Of a DNA stretch of 64,000 nt, positions 9,501 to 17,567 are shown one piece after another (position 1 is the stretch's first letter; each line of letters begins with the position of its first letter). A program made the translations under genes and the position numbers. The stretch is from positions 1 through 64,000 of the forward strand of contig BPGU01000001.1 in the NCBI GenBank assembly GCA_026003195.1. Reading direction: 5' to 3'. The DNA is from Armatimonadota bacterium (GTDB lineage Bacteria > Armatimonadota > HRBIN16). The notes below the pieces were generated by a model, which saw only the letters and a list, made by a program, of their open reading frames with translations, was not told the DNA's origin and did no database searches.

Positions 9501-10565
9501 GTTGCTGTATTGCAGGGTAGAGGTGGCGACCCCTGAACCGGTGGGACTGGGCACGCTGATGCTGGAGAGCAACGGTTTGGTTGAGCCGAACGAGATGTAG
9601 TTATAAGCGTAGCGCATCGGCGGGTTGGGCGTGCCCGCTGGCACTATCTGCGATACCCACGTTAAACACAGCACCGACAGGTTGGCAGGTTGCGAGTAGC
9701 CGTAGGACACCTGACGCCCATACGCATCGGTCACCGAGGAGAGCAAACCGTTGGCACCGTACGCCAGACTCAGCAACACCAGACCGGTGCCCGTTTCGGT
9801 GATCTGCAACAGCCGCTGACCACTATCCCATGTCAAGCCAATGGAGCGACCTACCCGGTTGGTTATCCGACTGAGCACATACTTACTACCGTCAAAGGGC
9901 ACAAAAGTCCACTGTGTCTGGTCACGCCAGGTCACAGTTACCGACTGCCACACATACGGTGTGCCGGAGGGGACACCGCGCACAATATAGGGCGCACCGC
10001 TCGGCTGGCGGTCAGGCGACTTCAGCACCCCTGTCGGTCGTCCCTGAACATCTAATTCCGCTACCAACGGTTCCGATGCTCCGTAGGGATACCTCAACGT
10101 GACGTCCCACGTGTTGGCACCAACTCTCTGCAGGGTGACGTCGTACGAGTGTACCCACCCCATGGATAAGCCACCAGAGGATAGTTCCTGAATAGCCAAC
10201 CCCCCGTAGTAATGCCGTCGCCACACCACGCGCGGACCATACGGGTTATATACCACCAGGTCGTCTGCAGGGCGATACGCCTCCACGCCTGCGGCAAGGT
10301 TCACCGGATCGCCTGCACTCGCGGCATACAGCGGATACGCTCCCACCGGTCCGCACGAACCACCTCCGCCCGGTGGCTCGCCACCATCACCAGGATCAGG
10401 AACCGGACAACCCGACGGGTCGAAGGGACAAGTACCTGACCACGGAGGAGGCGGAGGATCCGTGCTGGGAGGCGGGTCGCCTGCCTTATTAGATTTGCTC
10501 CAGCCCACAGAGGCTGCCAGTAACACCAGTGCTGTGACAAAGAGTACCGATGTGAAACGGCGCAT
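6582..10565 (-). CDS. Full-length exported RHS/YD-repeat protein with Cys-rich C-terminal tip
   Basis: 1327 residues. Signal peptide MRRFTSVLFVTALVLLAAS, then a Pro/Gly/Cys linker to about 75, an N-terminal DUF6531-like segment (GDPVNLAAGVEAYRPADD), and many YD repeats (TYTYDEFGNVLTVTNPRG, YSYDHMGNPLSV) from about 230 to 1000. The RHS-associated core follows, with YLYDGEELVCELDASG, FDPQGNAV and GYKAQWGYYTDVETG, GILLLTHRYLDP up to DPSG near 1159. YD repeats build the hollow beta-cocoon that encloses a C-terminal effector. The 168-residue tip is Pro-rich with 13 cysteines (CVRGC, CWC, CMALC) and matches no toxin family I know. The upstream TPR gene ends 17 bases before this start. Confidence 0.93.
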   Translation of the reverse strand: MRRFTSVLFVTALVLLAASVGWSKSNKAGDPPPSTDPPPPPWSGTCPFDPSGCPVPDPGDGGEPPGGGGSCGPVGAYPLYAASAGDPVNLAAGVEAYRPADDLVVYNPYGPRVVWRRHYYGGLAIQELSSGGLSMGWVHSYDVTLQRVGANTWDVTLRYPYGASEPLVAELDVQGRPTGVLKSPDRQPSGAPYIVRGVPSGTPYVWQSVTVTWRDQTQWTFVPFDGSKYVLSRITNRVGRSIGLTWDSGQRLLQITETGTGLVLLSLAYGANGLLSSVTDAYGRQVSYGYSQPANLSVLCLTWVSQIVPAGTPNPPMRYAYNYISFGSTKPLLSSISVPSPTGSGVATSTLQYSNGRVVARIDANGNRTEYSYDVANHLTTVTVKNPQGNVVYTWTQKYNDSRANTGTIDAQGNQVMIEYNDPVNPYRPTRIVDRDGKATTYTYDEFGNVLTVTNPRGVTTTYTYDKSIFPLGRLVSVQEGTKPPTTYTYYEPSGLVQSVTSPKPGSLSGETVTTTYTYDSLGNVLTVTSPGNNATQQMVTVYNYTQDGSYTQPAKVGQPLTVTDNMGNVTRYRYDARGNRTVVIDANGNRTDFAYNIADQLVEVQYPATGQQGSGRARTVSVYQYPGGALSQVVEYDESGTQIRGVTYAYGAEGELLSRTGSTEAVQYIYDAAYRVVGVRDGNGNLTSFTYNTRGDLTRITYPGGDTLQFDAYDSAGRLLRRIDGRNIITNYTYNDPEGLLTEIQYVQNGQVIGTVSFTYDSDGRRASMTDGTGVTTYSYDHMGNPLSVSVTYTGLPTRTITYSYYPDGSRASMGTPAGTYSYTYDAAGRLVGLSAVGFIASWTYAPNGWLLTQTVNGATTSYEYNVRGFLTRLTNRDAGGNVLSDFQNLQYDGVGNRVGMTVSFPAQPSLAGATNYAYDLKNQLLSEQSTRAGGYSFSFGYDAAQNPTTFKGQSRTYNANNQLTGTGFAYDGNGNPVIYKGVNLSFDPENRMTAYGSILTAGYNGDGLRAWKQTASGRRYYLYDGEELVCELDASGNAVAPVVFGANGLIAYGSFIYQFDPQGNAVHIIDNSRNVLAHFAYDAWGQLMSGSNPTPYGYKAQWGYYTDVETGILLLTHRYLDPATGRFLTRDPAGCEASVNLYFYVENSVVNASDPSGEFINPTPPHRRPPVRPWPPGSPRKPCARPHVGGFLPLPGNPRTCAPYLHACNMGFIVACNMYYVCMGAGPGPGGGGLLPPIGGGGANCVRGCLLSVFGSPSLLSCWCAYAQHRECMALCGYSPPWPFDWNTWGIVCRIRLPGAPPPGRAPIPTPPGAGAPSWPCLAPP

Positions 10566-10581
10566 CCCTCTACACCCTCCT

Positions 10582-11643
10582 TCAATGACCTGTCTGAGAG
10601 ACCGGTAACACGGTGGACGATGTATTCTGCTCTAACTGCTGTGCTAATCGTTTCACTTCTGCCAGACGCTTCTCACGCTCTTTCTGCCTCTCTACCACCC
10701 GGCGCATCCCTTCCAGAGACTTCTGAGCTTGTGCCAGCAGGGCAGCGTTTTTTGCCCCTGCCAAACGCTCAGGACGGCGCAGCCCTTCCTCCAGCGCAGC
10801 CACCGAACGCTCCGCGTAGCCTAACTGCGCCCAGATGGCTGCCTGCCACAACCACGCCCGCTCCGGCAGGGCGTTGCCTAACGCCAGCGAACGCAATACG
10901 ATGCCTTCGCCCGCTTCGCCTATCTGCTTCACCGCATCGAATGCCTCCAGCGCCTCCGCATACCTGCGCTGCCGATACAGGCTCACCCCAAGACAATACC
11001 ATGCCTGAGCCAGAACTATCTCAGACACTCCTCCCTTCATCGCCAGTATCGCCCGATAGTGAGGTTCCGCCTGCTCAGCCATGCCCTGATACAGCCATGC
11101 CTCACCCACGCCTAACAACGCATAAGCCACAGCGGTGCGACCAATGTCGTCTCTGCGATTGGAGAGGCTTCTGGCTATCTGTGACAGGCGCGTCTTTGCC
11201 TGCTCCAGTAGTTTGTATCTCTGCTCGCCCGGCGCATCTCCCTCCGCCCAGTAGCGGGAGAGATACACGAACCCCGTCTGCAGCAACGCCTCCGCTGCGA
11301 TGTCGGGCTTGGCACGGGCATCGTCTGCCACCTGCTGAAACAGCCGCTGTGCCTCATCAAACTGCTTGTCATTAAGCAGGTAATAGGCGACCATCCAGCG
11401 CGCTTCCACTCCGGCGGAGGTATTGGGGTAATCTCGCATCAGTTTCTCAAAGAGGGTACGGGCTTCGTCGCGCTTGCCTTGCCCCTTGAGGTCGTATGCC
11501 TGTTTGAGCAGGCTGTCTGCGTCAAGAGAGGTATCTTGCTGAAGGACTACATGAACCAGCAGAGGAGGCGCTGTACCCCCCCCCGTGACGGGCGCATTGC
11601 CCACACACATCAGGAGCACTGTGCTGACCAGTAAGGCTCTCAT
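10582..11643 (-). CDS. Exported TPR protein upstream of the RHS gene
   Basis: About 353 residues with signal peptide MRALLVSTVLLMCVGNAP, then TPR motifs (KGQGKRDEARTLFEKLMRDY, NDKQFDEAQRLFQQV, YRQRRYAEALEAFDAV) and a basic coiled-coil C-terminus (RQKEREKRLAEVKRL). The ATG at 11643 is chosen over the one two codons earlier because GGAGG lies 7 bases before it but only one base before the other. It resembles the YbgF/BamD-like periplasmic TPR class. The 16-base gap to the RHS gene suggests one transcript. A scaffold role in RHS export is possible but unproven. Confidence 0.85.
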   Translation of the reverse strand: MRALLVSTVLLMCVGNAPVTGGGTAPPLLVHVVLQQDTSLDADSLLKQAYDLKGQGKRDEARTLFEKLMRDYPNTSAGVEARWMVAYYLLNDKQFDEAQRLFQQVADDARAKPDIAAEALLQTGFVYLSRYWAEGDAPGEQRYKLLEQAKTRLSQIARSLSNRRDDIGRTAVAYALLGVGEAWLYQGMAEQAEPHYRAILAMKGGVSEIVLAQAWYCLGVSLYRQRRYAEALEAFDAVKQIGEAGEGIVLRSLALGNALPERAWLWQAAIWAQLGYAERSVAALEEGLRRPERLAGAKNAALLAQAQKSLEGMRRVVERQKEREKRLAEVKRLAQQLEQNTSSTVLPVSQTGH

Positions 11644-11947
11644 CGCCATCCCTCCAGATAAAAGCCTGTACCATTATTATAATGCAGGAATTGTAACGTG
11701 TCAAGTGATTTTGTGGGCAACACTATTAAAATATCATAAAAAGGTTGGAAGTGTTGGGGTCACCTATCACTACTGGCGCAGTAACAACGCTCTCCTCTGC
11801 TGCGGTCCGGTAGAGTTATCCAGCAGCGAGGTATATGAAGCGTTGACCTCTCCTCCTGAGAGTAGACCGCCTCGCGGTACTGGTGTCTCTCCATATCGCA
11901 GAGGCAGGTGATGCAGGTTGGACCTCCAGTTAGCCATTACCATCAAG

Positions 11948-12034
11948 ATGGTTCTCTCCTTCATCGGCGGCTGGTTACTCGGCTTCGTTGCCGGATGGTT
12001 GTATGCGGCGTCCGGTGAAGGGAGTATAGAGTAA
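11948..12034 (+). CDS. Possible 28-residue membrane peptide
   Basis: A short frame in the 425-base gap 11644-12068. The peptide has a single hydrophobic helix (FIGGWLLGFVAGWLYAA) with a small acidic tail, and a hairpin follows immediately. There is no clear ribosome-binding site. It could be a small island membrane protein or chance. I see nothing else convincing in this gap. Confidence 0.25.
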   Translation: MVLSFIGGWLLGFVAGWLYAASGEGSIE

Positions 12035-12041
12035 GTGTCTG

Positions 12042-12061
12042 GGGCTGGTGTAAACCAGCCC
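12042..12061. terminator. Hairpin between convergent units
   Basis: Perfect 8-base-pair stem GGGCTGGT/ACCAGCCC with loop GTAA, seven bases beyond the integrase stop. The U-tract is weak in either direction. It is suitably placed to end integrase transcription. Confidence 0.5.
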
Positions 12062-12068
12062 ATTCTGT

Positions 12069-12977
12069 TTATCTCCTGCGCTTCCTTCTGAGGCGTTGCA
12101 GTGGTGAATATCGTTCGTGTTGTTCGGCGATATCCTCCTCTGAGAGTCGGATATACTTCTGCAGGATACTGTATCCGCTATGTCCAAGTGTCACGCGCAC
12201 CACTTCCAGAGATGCTCCTGCCCGCAGCATAGAGGTAGCGCAGGTACGTCTCAATGCATGAGGTGTCACTTCCACGCCTGCGCGTTCCCCTGCTGCACGT
12301 ACCACCTGATACAGTCCGTACAGTGTGAGTGGTCCCTTTGTGCCCTGCCACAGTTTATCCCCGTCCTCCAGTGGGAACGGCACGCTTTTGAGGTATCGGA
12401 GGATCTCCAGTTGTGCATCACGGGATAGCACCACCATTCTCTGTCGTGCGCCTTTACCGGTCACAATGAATCTGCCGTTCTTACCGTCCGCTACCGTCAT
12501 AGTGAGGAACTCCGAGGCGCGCAGTCCTGTGTCTACCAGGGTAGCGATGATTGCGCGGTCTCGTCTGGACAACCAGTCTTTACCGTCACATGCATCCAGC
12601 AGTTTGTGCAGTTGCTCATCGTTGAGTGCCGTTTTAGCCACGTCCACACGTTTAGGCAGCTCCACTTTGCGCATGATGTCCTGGTTGACCAGTTCCATCT
12701 TATGCAACCATCTCCACCAGATGCGCACGTCTTTGCAGTAATCAAAGACCGATTCCGATGACCATCCCAGTTCACGCAGGTATTGCATGTATACCACGAT
12801 ATGCGCTGGTTTGATGTCCTCTGCGCTTTGCAGGTTGAACCCGTCCATGTACTTTATGAACCAGGACACCCGTTTGTCGTAGGCTTCAATGGAGCGGGGC
12901 GAGAGGTTCTGGCTGCGTTTGTAGTCCAGCCAGATGTCCTTGAGGCGTTGTAATTCCTGTGCGCAGTTGCTGTTCAT
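12069..12977 (-). CDS. Tyrosine recombinase (XerC/D-like integrase of the island)
   Basis: 302 residues from the ATG at 12977, which has AGGAGG ten bases upstream; a longer frame lacks support. There is an N-terminal SAM-like core-binding domain (SPRSIEAYDKRVSWFIKYM) and a C-terminal catalytic domain with Arg in DTGLRASEFL, Lys in TGKGARQR, HALRR, the second His in LGHSGY, and a Tyr in ILQKYIRL. It lies at the island edge, 109 bases from a truncated tRNA-Arg gene, and is transcribed away from it. That is the standard place for the integrase of a tRNA-targeting element. Housekeeping Xer recombination is better assigned to the gene at 62195-63082. Confidence 0.92.
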   Translation of the reverse strand: MNSNCAQELQRLKDIWLDYKRSQNLSPRSIEAYDKRVSWFIKYMDGFNLQSAEDIKPAHIVVYMQYLRELGWSSESVFDYCKDVRIWWRWLHKMELVNQDIMRKVELPKRVDVAKTALNDEQLHKLLDACDGKDWLSRRDRAIIATLVDTGLRASEFLTMTVADGKNGRFIVTGKGARQRMVVLSRDAQLEILRYLKSVPFPLEDGDKLWQGTKGPLTLYGLYQVVRAAGERAGVEVTPHALRRTCATSMLRAGASLEVVRVTLGHSGYSILQKYIRLSEEDIAEQHERYSPLQRLRRKRRR

Positions 12978-13003
12978 GGTAAGCCATCCTCCTGTCAAAC
13001 ACA

Positions 13004-13064
13004 ATATCTGGTGCAGACGGAGGACAAAAGGGCGTGTCCATACCATATCTGGTGCAGACACGCC
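13004..13064. repeat. Direct repeats and inverted repeat beside the integrase: candidate att arm sites
   Basis: ATATCTGGTGCAGAC occurs perfectly at 13004-13018 and 13045-13059 (41 bases apart). The second copy lies in the loop side of a perfect inverted repeat GGCGTGTC (13031-13038)/GACACGCC (13057-13064). Integrases bind arm-type repeats flanking the core. This set lies between the integrase start and the tRNA junction. The inverted repeat could also act as a terminator for tRNA-promoter transcripts. Confidence 0.55.
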
Positions 13065-13085
13065 TTTACTGTCACTTTGGAGTGA

Positions 13086-13124
13086 TTAGAAGGCAGTTGC
13101 TCTATCCTGCTGAGCTACGGGGGC
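13086..13124 (-). pseudogene. 5' half of tRNA-Arg(UCU), cut in the anticodon loop (island junction)
   Basis: Read on the minus strand the sequence starts GCCCCCGTAGCTCAGCAGGA and runs through D-arm and anticodon stem ACTGC to loop CTTCTAA, giving anticodon TCT (Arg). It then stops being tRNA: bases 39-43 should pair as GCAGT but read TCACT, and no T-arm or acceptor 3' strand follows. The break falls right after loop position 38. The integrase and its repeats start at the break, so this is most simply one end of an integrated element. The missing 3' half is not in this window. Confidence 0.75.
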
Positions 13125-13148
13125 AGGGTAGGCTCTTCCTGCACAGCC

Positions 13149-13177
13149 ATTATACCGCAAATTGCCCCCGTGCGCAA
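13149..13177 (-). promoter_or_regulatory. Promoter of the split tRNA-Arg gene, now facing the integrase
   Basis: On the minus strand TTGCGC (13172-13177) and TATAAT (13149-13154) are 17 bases apart and lie 25 bases before the tRNA 5' end. It is a good housekeeping promoter. After integration it reads through the tRNA fragment toward the integrase. Confidence 0.65.
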
Positions 13178-13180
13178 GGT

Positions 13181-14011
13181 CTAACCGCCGTTGTTGTGGC
13201 GCTCCGCAATCTTGTGTGCGTGCGACACGATCTCGGCAAAGGCACTGGCATTCAGGCTAGCTCCACCCACCAGCGCGCCGTCGATGTGCGGTTGCGCGAG
13301 CAATTCCTGCGCATTATCCGGCTTGACAGAACCACCGTACAACACGCGCAGACTCTGCGCTGCCTCTTCTCCACATACCTCTGTGGCGATTCGGCGAATC
13401 ATGGCGCACACACGGTTTGCCTCTGACGCATCGCACACCTCACCCGTGCCAATCGCCCATACGGGTTCGTAGGCAAAGACCAGGCAGCCGACCTCTGCGG
13501 GGTCCAGCCCCTCGATGTCGCGCGTTACCTGTGCGGTAATCACCGCATCGGTCTGCCCCGCCTGGCGCTCGGCGAGGGTCTCGCCGACACACACGATAGG
13601 CGTCAGCCCGTGCAGCAGCGCTGCTTTCACCTTCAGATTCACGGTGGCGTCACTCTCACCGAAGTGGCGCAGGATTTCCTCCGTGAAGTCGGGTTCTGGC
13701 ACGCCGAAGCGTCCGCGCGTCTCGGAGTGACCGATAATCACGTAGCTCACACCCAGCTCCGTCAGCATCGGCGGCGCAATCTGGCTGGTGTAGGCGCCCT
13801 GGTCCTTCCAGAACACGTCCTGCGCCCCGAGCTTAATCTCGGTGCCGCGCAGCGCCTGGTGCACGGCGTACAATGCGGTAAAGGGTGGACAGATGCATAC
13901 CTCCGCGTTCAGCGCGTCGAGGTTGCGGTGCTTGAGCTCTTCCACCAGCGCGAGCGACCACGCCACCGTGCCATGCATCTTCCAGTTACCGGCTATCAGT
14001 TGGTCAGGCAT
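13181..14011 (-). CDS. tpiA: Triosephosphate isomerase
   Basis: About 276 residues, slightly longer than usual. It interconverts dihydroxyacetone phosphate and glyceraldehyde-3-phosphate in glycolysis. Visible catalytic elements are GNWKMH (Asn and Lys near residues 9-11), the electrophile His in IIGHSETR, the base Glu in FAYEPVWAIGTG (loop 6 follows), and the phosphate-binding LYGGSV. The ATG at 14011 has AGGAG seven bases upstream. It stands alone rather than in the usual gap-pgk-tpi cluster. It marks host chromosome just outside the tRNA-Arg junction. Confidence 0.97.
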   Translation of the reverse strand: MPDQLIAGNWKMHGTVAWSLALVEELKHRNLDALNAEVCICPPFTALYAVHQALRGTEIKLGAQDVFWKDQGAYTSQIAPPMLTELGVSYVIIGHSETRGRFGVPEPDFTEEILRHFGESDATVNLKVKAALLHGLTPIVCVGETLAERQAGQTDAVITAQVTRDIEGLDPAEVGCLVFAYEPVWAIGTGEVCDASEANRVCAMIRRIATEVCGEEAAQSLRVLYGGSVKPDNAQELLAQPHIDGALVGGASLNASAFAEIVSHAHKIAERHNNGG

Positions 14012-14081
14012 CACCCTTCTCCTGTCTGAACGTATTGGTTGTTTGCGGGTTAATATTCCCCTTGAGACGGGTGCTATCCTG

Positions 14082-17000
14082 TTAACGACCGACCACGTAC
14101 CGATGCTTCAGCACAAGGCTCTCACCCGGCGCCAGTGTCTTCGCATGCGAGAAAAGCTCCAGATTGCTGAACTCGGCGGAGGTGTACAGGTAGCACTGGC
14201 GCACCTGCGAGAGGTCAAATTCGTTCAGGATAGCGATACCCCGCGCTCGATCGGCGAGAGCCCATGCGCCTGCAGGCAGGTTGGAACCGCTCAGGAAAGT
14301 CTCCGACCGCGCGGGCATCTCTGCCCAGCTGCCGTTCGCCTGTTTCACCAGCAGCCGCAGCCCCTCGCTGTTGCCCGATAGCCGAAACTGCGGGTGTGTG
14401 CGCAACACGACGTCGGAAACCGCCTGCGCCGAGCGATTGGTCAGACGCGACTCGATCTCTATCGCTGCCTCATCGGGCGCGAGGGTCACCACGCGTGTTA
14501 GCTGTAAGCCGTTGGGCAAGGTGGTGGATAGCGTAGCGCTACGTCTATCCGGTGATACGGTGCACTCGTACCTTTCCGACCAGCCGGGCGAGGCGAACCG
14601 CTCGCCAGCATATTCCTCGTATCCGCCAAAGTTGGAGTAGTAATCTGCCCTGTATCCGCTTTGTAGCAAGCGCCACTCCAGTGTGCCCCGCCAGAAAAGG
14701 TCTTCCTTCAGCTCTTTGGAGTACAATCGCCAGATTCGTCCGCCGAGCAAGGGCACGATGTCTGCTATCAGATGAGGGCTTTCCAGCCGGACGATACGCT
14801 GTGCTACTTCCTCATCGCTGAAAGCGCGCAGCTCATCCTCATAAGCACGCTGTGGTTCTTGCATCAGCTTTTGCACCTGCGGGCACTCCCACCAGGGCGT
14901 ACGTGTCGGCTCGAAGCCGATGATGGCGGACAGGGTGTAGCGAAGGCGTGGTTCCACTGTCCAGCTTTGCCCCAGAGCACGGGTGAGGCGTAGCAACTCG
15001 GCGATACGGTGGTATGCCTCTCGCGAGGGTATCTGTCGAGTATAGCCGCGCTCGCTGGAGTCGGGCACAATGTCCCTGCTTCGTTGCACGTTCAAAAACA
15101 GGTCAGTAAACAGCACCCCCCACTTCTCGCGCCAGATGCGTCGTTTGATAAGCTCGTTCTCCGCCAGCCGCTCAGCACGATCAAACAGGGGGTATATCTG
15201 CCTGTCCAGCCATTCGCGGGTGAACAGCTCGCGGAAGAAACGCTGCCCGGGACCGGCGTGGCAGTCCATCACTCCCTCGCTGGAGGATTCGAATGCGCTC
15301 TGATGCAACCGATGGACGTAGTCGCGCATGGGTTGCCATGCCTTGCCATACCACGCCTTGCAGAACTCGTCTATCAGCCCGCGCAGGTCGGCGTCTGGGT
15401 TCCACATCAGGCGTGGCATCACATAGGAATACAGGTGTACCAGATGCCCGTCGGTTAATCCGCAGATGTACACGCCGCGAATGCCCAGCCGTTTGTAGTA
15501 CTTCAGGTTCTCTGCGAAGGCGTACAGGGCAGGATAGGGATAGCCCACGTAGTGGTAGGTAGTGGGATACTCAAAGGTGATGATTCCCTGTGCACCCAGT
15601 GGATGAATGGCAATCCACTGTTCCAGGTCGGACACCACGTTTCGCTTCAGGTTTACCGGATGCGACCAGGGACGCGCCTGACACTCCGCAATCGCGCAGA
15701 AGATAATCAGGTGATTGGGGAGGGGACGCTCTTTTACCGGTGGTTTGCGCGTTGCCCAGTACGCCAGCGTGGTGATGAACTTAACCGGAAAACGCTTCGC
15801 CACCTCCTGCGCTATCTGGTTGTTGAACCATATCACCGCGTCGGTGAGGCTGCCGTGTTCTGTGTACCATGCCTTGCACCGTTCGCACTGGCAGAACTGA
15901 CCGGTGTCACCGTAGTGCACCGGGTAGTACACGGGGTCGGGGGTGCTCTCTATCCACCGAAGCACCGCTTCGGTCATCGCTTTCTGCAGGTCGGGATTGG
16001 AGAGGCAGTACTGCTGCACCGCCGGCTCGGTGACGCGCCTCTCTCCGTTGATTTCGGCAAGGTACTCTTTGGGCACACTGCTGGCGGGCAGTAAGAAGCC
16101 CATGGTATGATGCCAGAAGCCGCGCGGGGGGATGCCCATCATCTTGGGCAGGTCTACGTCGCCCACTTTTGCCTCCCACTCGCCAGGCGACAACCCTGCG
16201 GTCATGGGATAAATCCTGCCCCACATCGCCCGCCACTCAAAAGCGGGTTTATCTACCATATTCAGCGGAGAGCGTATCTCCAGCGTGGCTTTGCGGGGGA
16301 TTACCTCCAGTTCGGTGGAGTAGAACCGACAGCCCAGCCGCTCCAGCAGACGGTATACAGCGTACACCGTGCCCCGATACCCACCTCCTGCCGCCAGCAG
16401 GTTGCCCCCTTTCAGGCGCAGGATGAAGCCGTCCGCACCCAGTGAATCGAACTCCGCATGGTCGTACAGGGCATGCGCTCGGGCGGAGTCGCTCCTGCCG
16501 ATGTATATCACACCCTGCGCAGGTAGACCGTTGCCGTCACCTTCCGTAACGGGTGTCTCTCTGCCACTCATTTCGCGCAGCAGGCGTGCCAGCTCACGAG
16601 CGGCTGCTTTCTCCACCGGATGTGCCTGCTGGTGCACGAAAATATGCCGTACTTCCATCCGCCTGCCTCCTTCTACCAGCGATACCTTGCCAGCCTTGCT
16701 CGTTCGGTCAACAGGTTGTGCTACGGGGCGCGCCCGTAACCTCACGCCACAGGTGGTTTCCCCTCCGGTCGCCGTCCACTGGTACAGCAGCCAGTACACC
16801 CGTTCCGGCTGGGGAAAATCACGCGAACGCATGTCGTAGAAGCTGGGCGCTACCTCGCCGAGGTTCTCTAAAGCGATTTCTACCCTGTGCCCGGCAAGCG
16901 TCAGCCCGCGCACACCGCCGGCAATCAGCTGCGTGCCCGGTGCTGAGGTCTGAGGCTTTTCGATGGGTAGAGGCTGTGGACGCGCCTGACCGAACAGTCT

Positions 17001-17429
17001 ATCGAGACGATAGCTGCCTCCTGCGAACTCCTCGGGCGGGAACATTAACAGGGCAAGCTCCACCGGGCTGGGTTCTATCTGCCTGCGCACGCGCAGGGTA
17101 AACCATACCTGAACGCCTTCCCTATCCACCACGGTCTGGTGGGTAAACTGTGCGTCTATCTCTGCAATGCGCCCGGTGACGGTGATGCGGTCGCCTTCCA
17201 CCTGGGTGGTCAGAGTGGTGAAATCTGCCTGCGAGAAGTAAGCGCCGGTATATCCCGGCTTGAAAAGCGTAAACCGGCTACCGTTGACCACGAGCACGCC
17301 TTTGTAGCGCACCTTTATCCCATTTGCGCCGAGCCTCGCCTCGTAGTCACCTCGACGCACTGCCACTTCGCCTGCCACCTGACTGAGCGGCAAAACCAGT
17401 AACCACAGGGCAAACAGCCACCGATGCAT
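14082..17429 (-). CDS. Large exported DUF4838 (GH20-associated) glycan-active protein
   Basis: 1115 residues. Signal peptide MHRWLFALWLLVLPLSQVAG is followed by a beta-rich N-terminal region, an alpha/beta segment like the GH20 N-terminal domain (KAAARELARLLREMSGRE, IYIGRSDSA, YAVYRLLERLGCRFYS), the DUF4838 barrel-like region (WRAMWGRIYP, PVHYGDTGQFCQCERC, VIWFNNQIAQEVAKRFP, GAQGIITFEYPTTYH), and a C-terminal beta-sandwich. The start at 17429 has GGGAGG six bases upstream. The family is common in polysaccharide-degrading bacteria. The exact substrate is unknown. Confidence 0.8.
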   Translation of the reverse strand: MHRWLFALWLLVLPLSQVAGEVAVRRGDYEARLGANGIKVRYKGVLVVNGSRFTLFKPGYTGAYFSQADFTTLTTQVEGDRITVTGRIAEIDAQFTHQTVVDREGVQVWFTLRVRRQIEPSPVELALLMFPPEEFAGGSYRLDRLFGQARPQPLPIEKPQTSAPGTQLIAGGVRGLTLAGHRVEIALENLGEVAPSFYDMRSRDFPQPERVYWLLYQWTATGGETTCGVRLRARPVAQPVDRTSKAGKVSLVEGGRRMEVRHIFVHQQAHPVEKAAARELARLLREMSGRETPVTEGDGNGLPAQGVIYIGRSDSARAHALYDHAEFDSLGADGFILRLKGGNLLAAGGGYRGTVYAVYRLLERLGCRFYSTELEVIPRKATLEIRSPLNMVDKPAFEWRAMWGRIYPMTAGLSPGEWEAKVGDVDLPKMMGIPPRGFWHHTMGFLLPASSVPKEYLAEINGERRVTEPAVQQYCLSNPDLQKAMTEAVLRWIESTPDPVYYPVHYGDTGQFCQCERCKAWYTEHGSLTDAVIWFNNQIAQEVAKRFPVKFITTLAYWATRKPPVKERPLPNHLIIFCAIAECQARPWSHPVNLKRNVVSDLEQWIAIHPLGAQGIITFEYPTTYHYVGYPYPALYAFAENLKYYKRLGIRGVYICGLTDGHLVHLYSYVMPRLMWNPDADLRGLIDEFCKAWYGKAWQPMRDYVHRLHQSAFESSSEGVMDCHAGPGQRFFRELFTREWLDRQIYPLFDRAERLAENELIKRRIWREKWGVLFTDLFLNVQRSRDIVPDSSERGYTRQIPSREAYHRIAELLRLTRALGQSWTVEPRLRYTLSAIIGFEPTRTPWWECPQVQKLMQEPQRAYEDELRAFSDEEVAQRIVRLESPHLIADIVPLLGGRIWRLYSKELKEDLFWRGTLEWRLLQSGYRADYYSNFGGYEEYAGERFASPGWSERYECTVSPDRRSATLSTTLPNGLQLTRVVTLAPDEAAIEIESRLTNRSAQAVSDVVLRTHPQFRLSGNSEGLRLLVKQANGSWAEMPARSETFLSGSNLPAGAWALADRARGIAILNEFDLSQVRQCYLYTSAEFSNLELFSHAKTLAPGESLVLKHRYVVGR

Positions 17430-17567
17430 TCACGCCCTCCCATTGTCCGCTATTCGGCACCTGATTCGGTAGGAGAAGGGGGTTCACCTGCCTGATGCCG
17501 TTGTGCTGTTTGGTGAAGGGTGACGCTCTCGCCAGGCTATTGACATGAAGCGCGTTTGCCGTGCGTG

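Noticed and set aside
11770-12063. Minus-strand 97-codon frame before the integrase
   Set aside because: Pro/Ser-rich, no ribosome-binding site, no recognisable domain, and overlaps the hairpin at 12042-12061.
13065-13124. Intron in tRNA-Arg instead of an integration break
   Set aside because: No 3' exon of the tRNA is found anywhere in the following sequence, and an integrase with repeats begins at the break.
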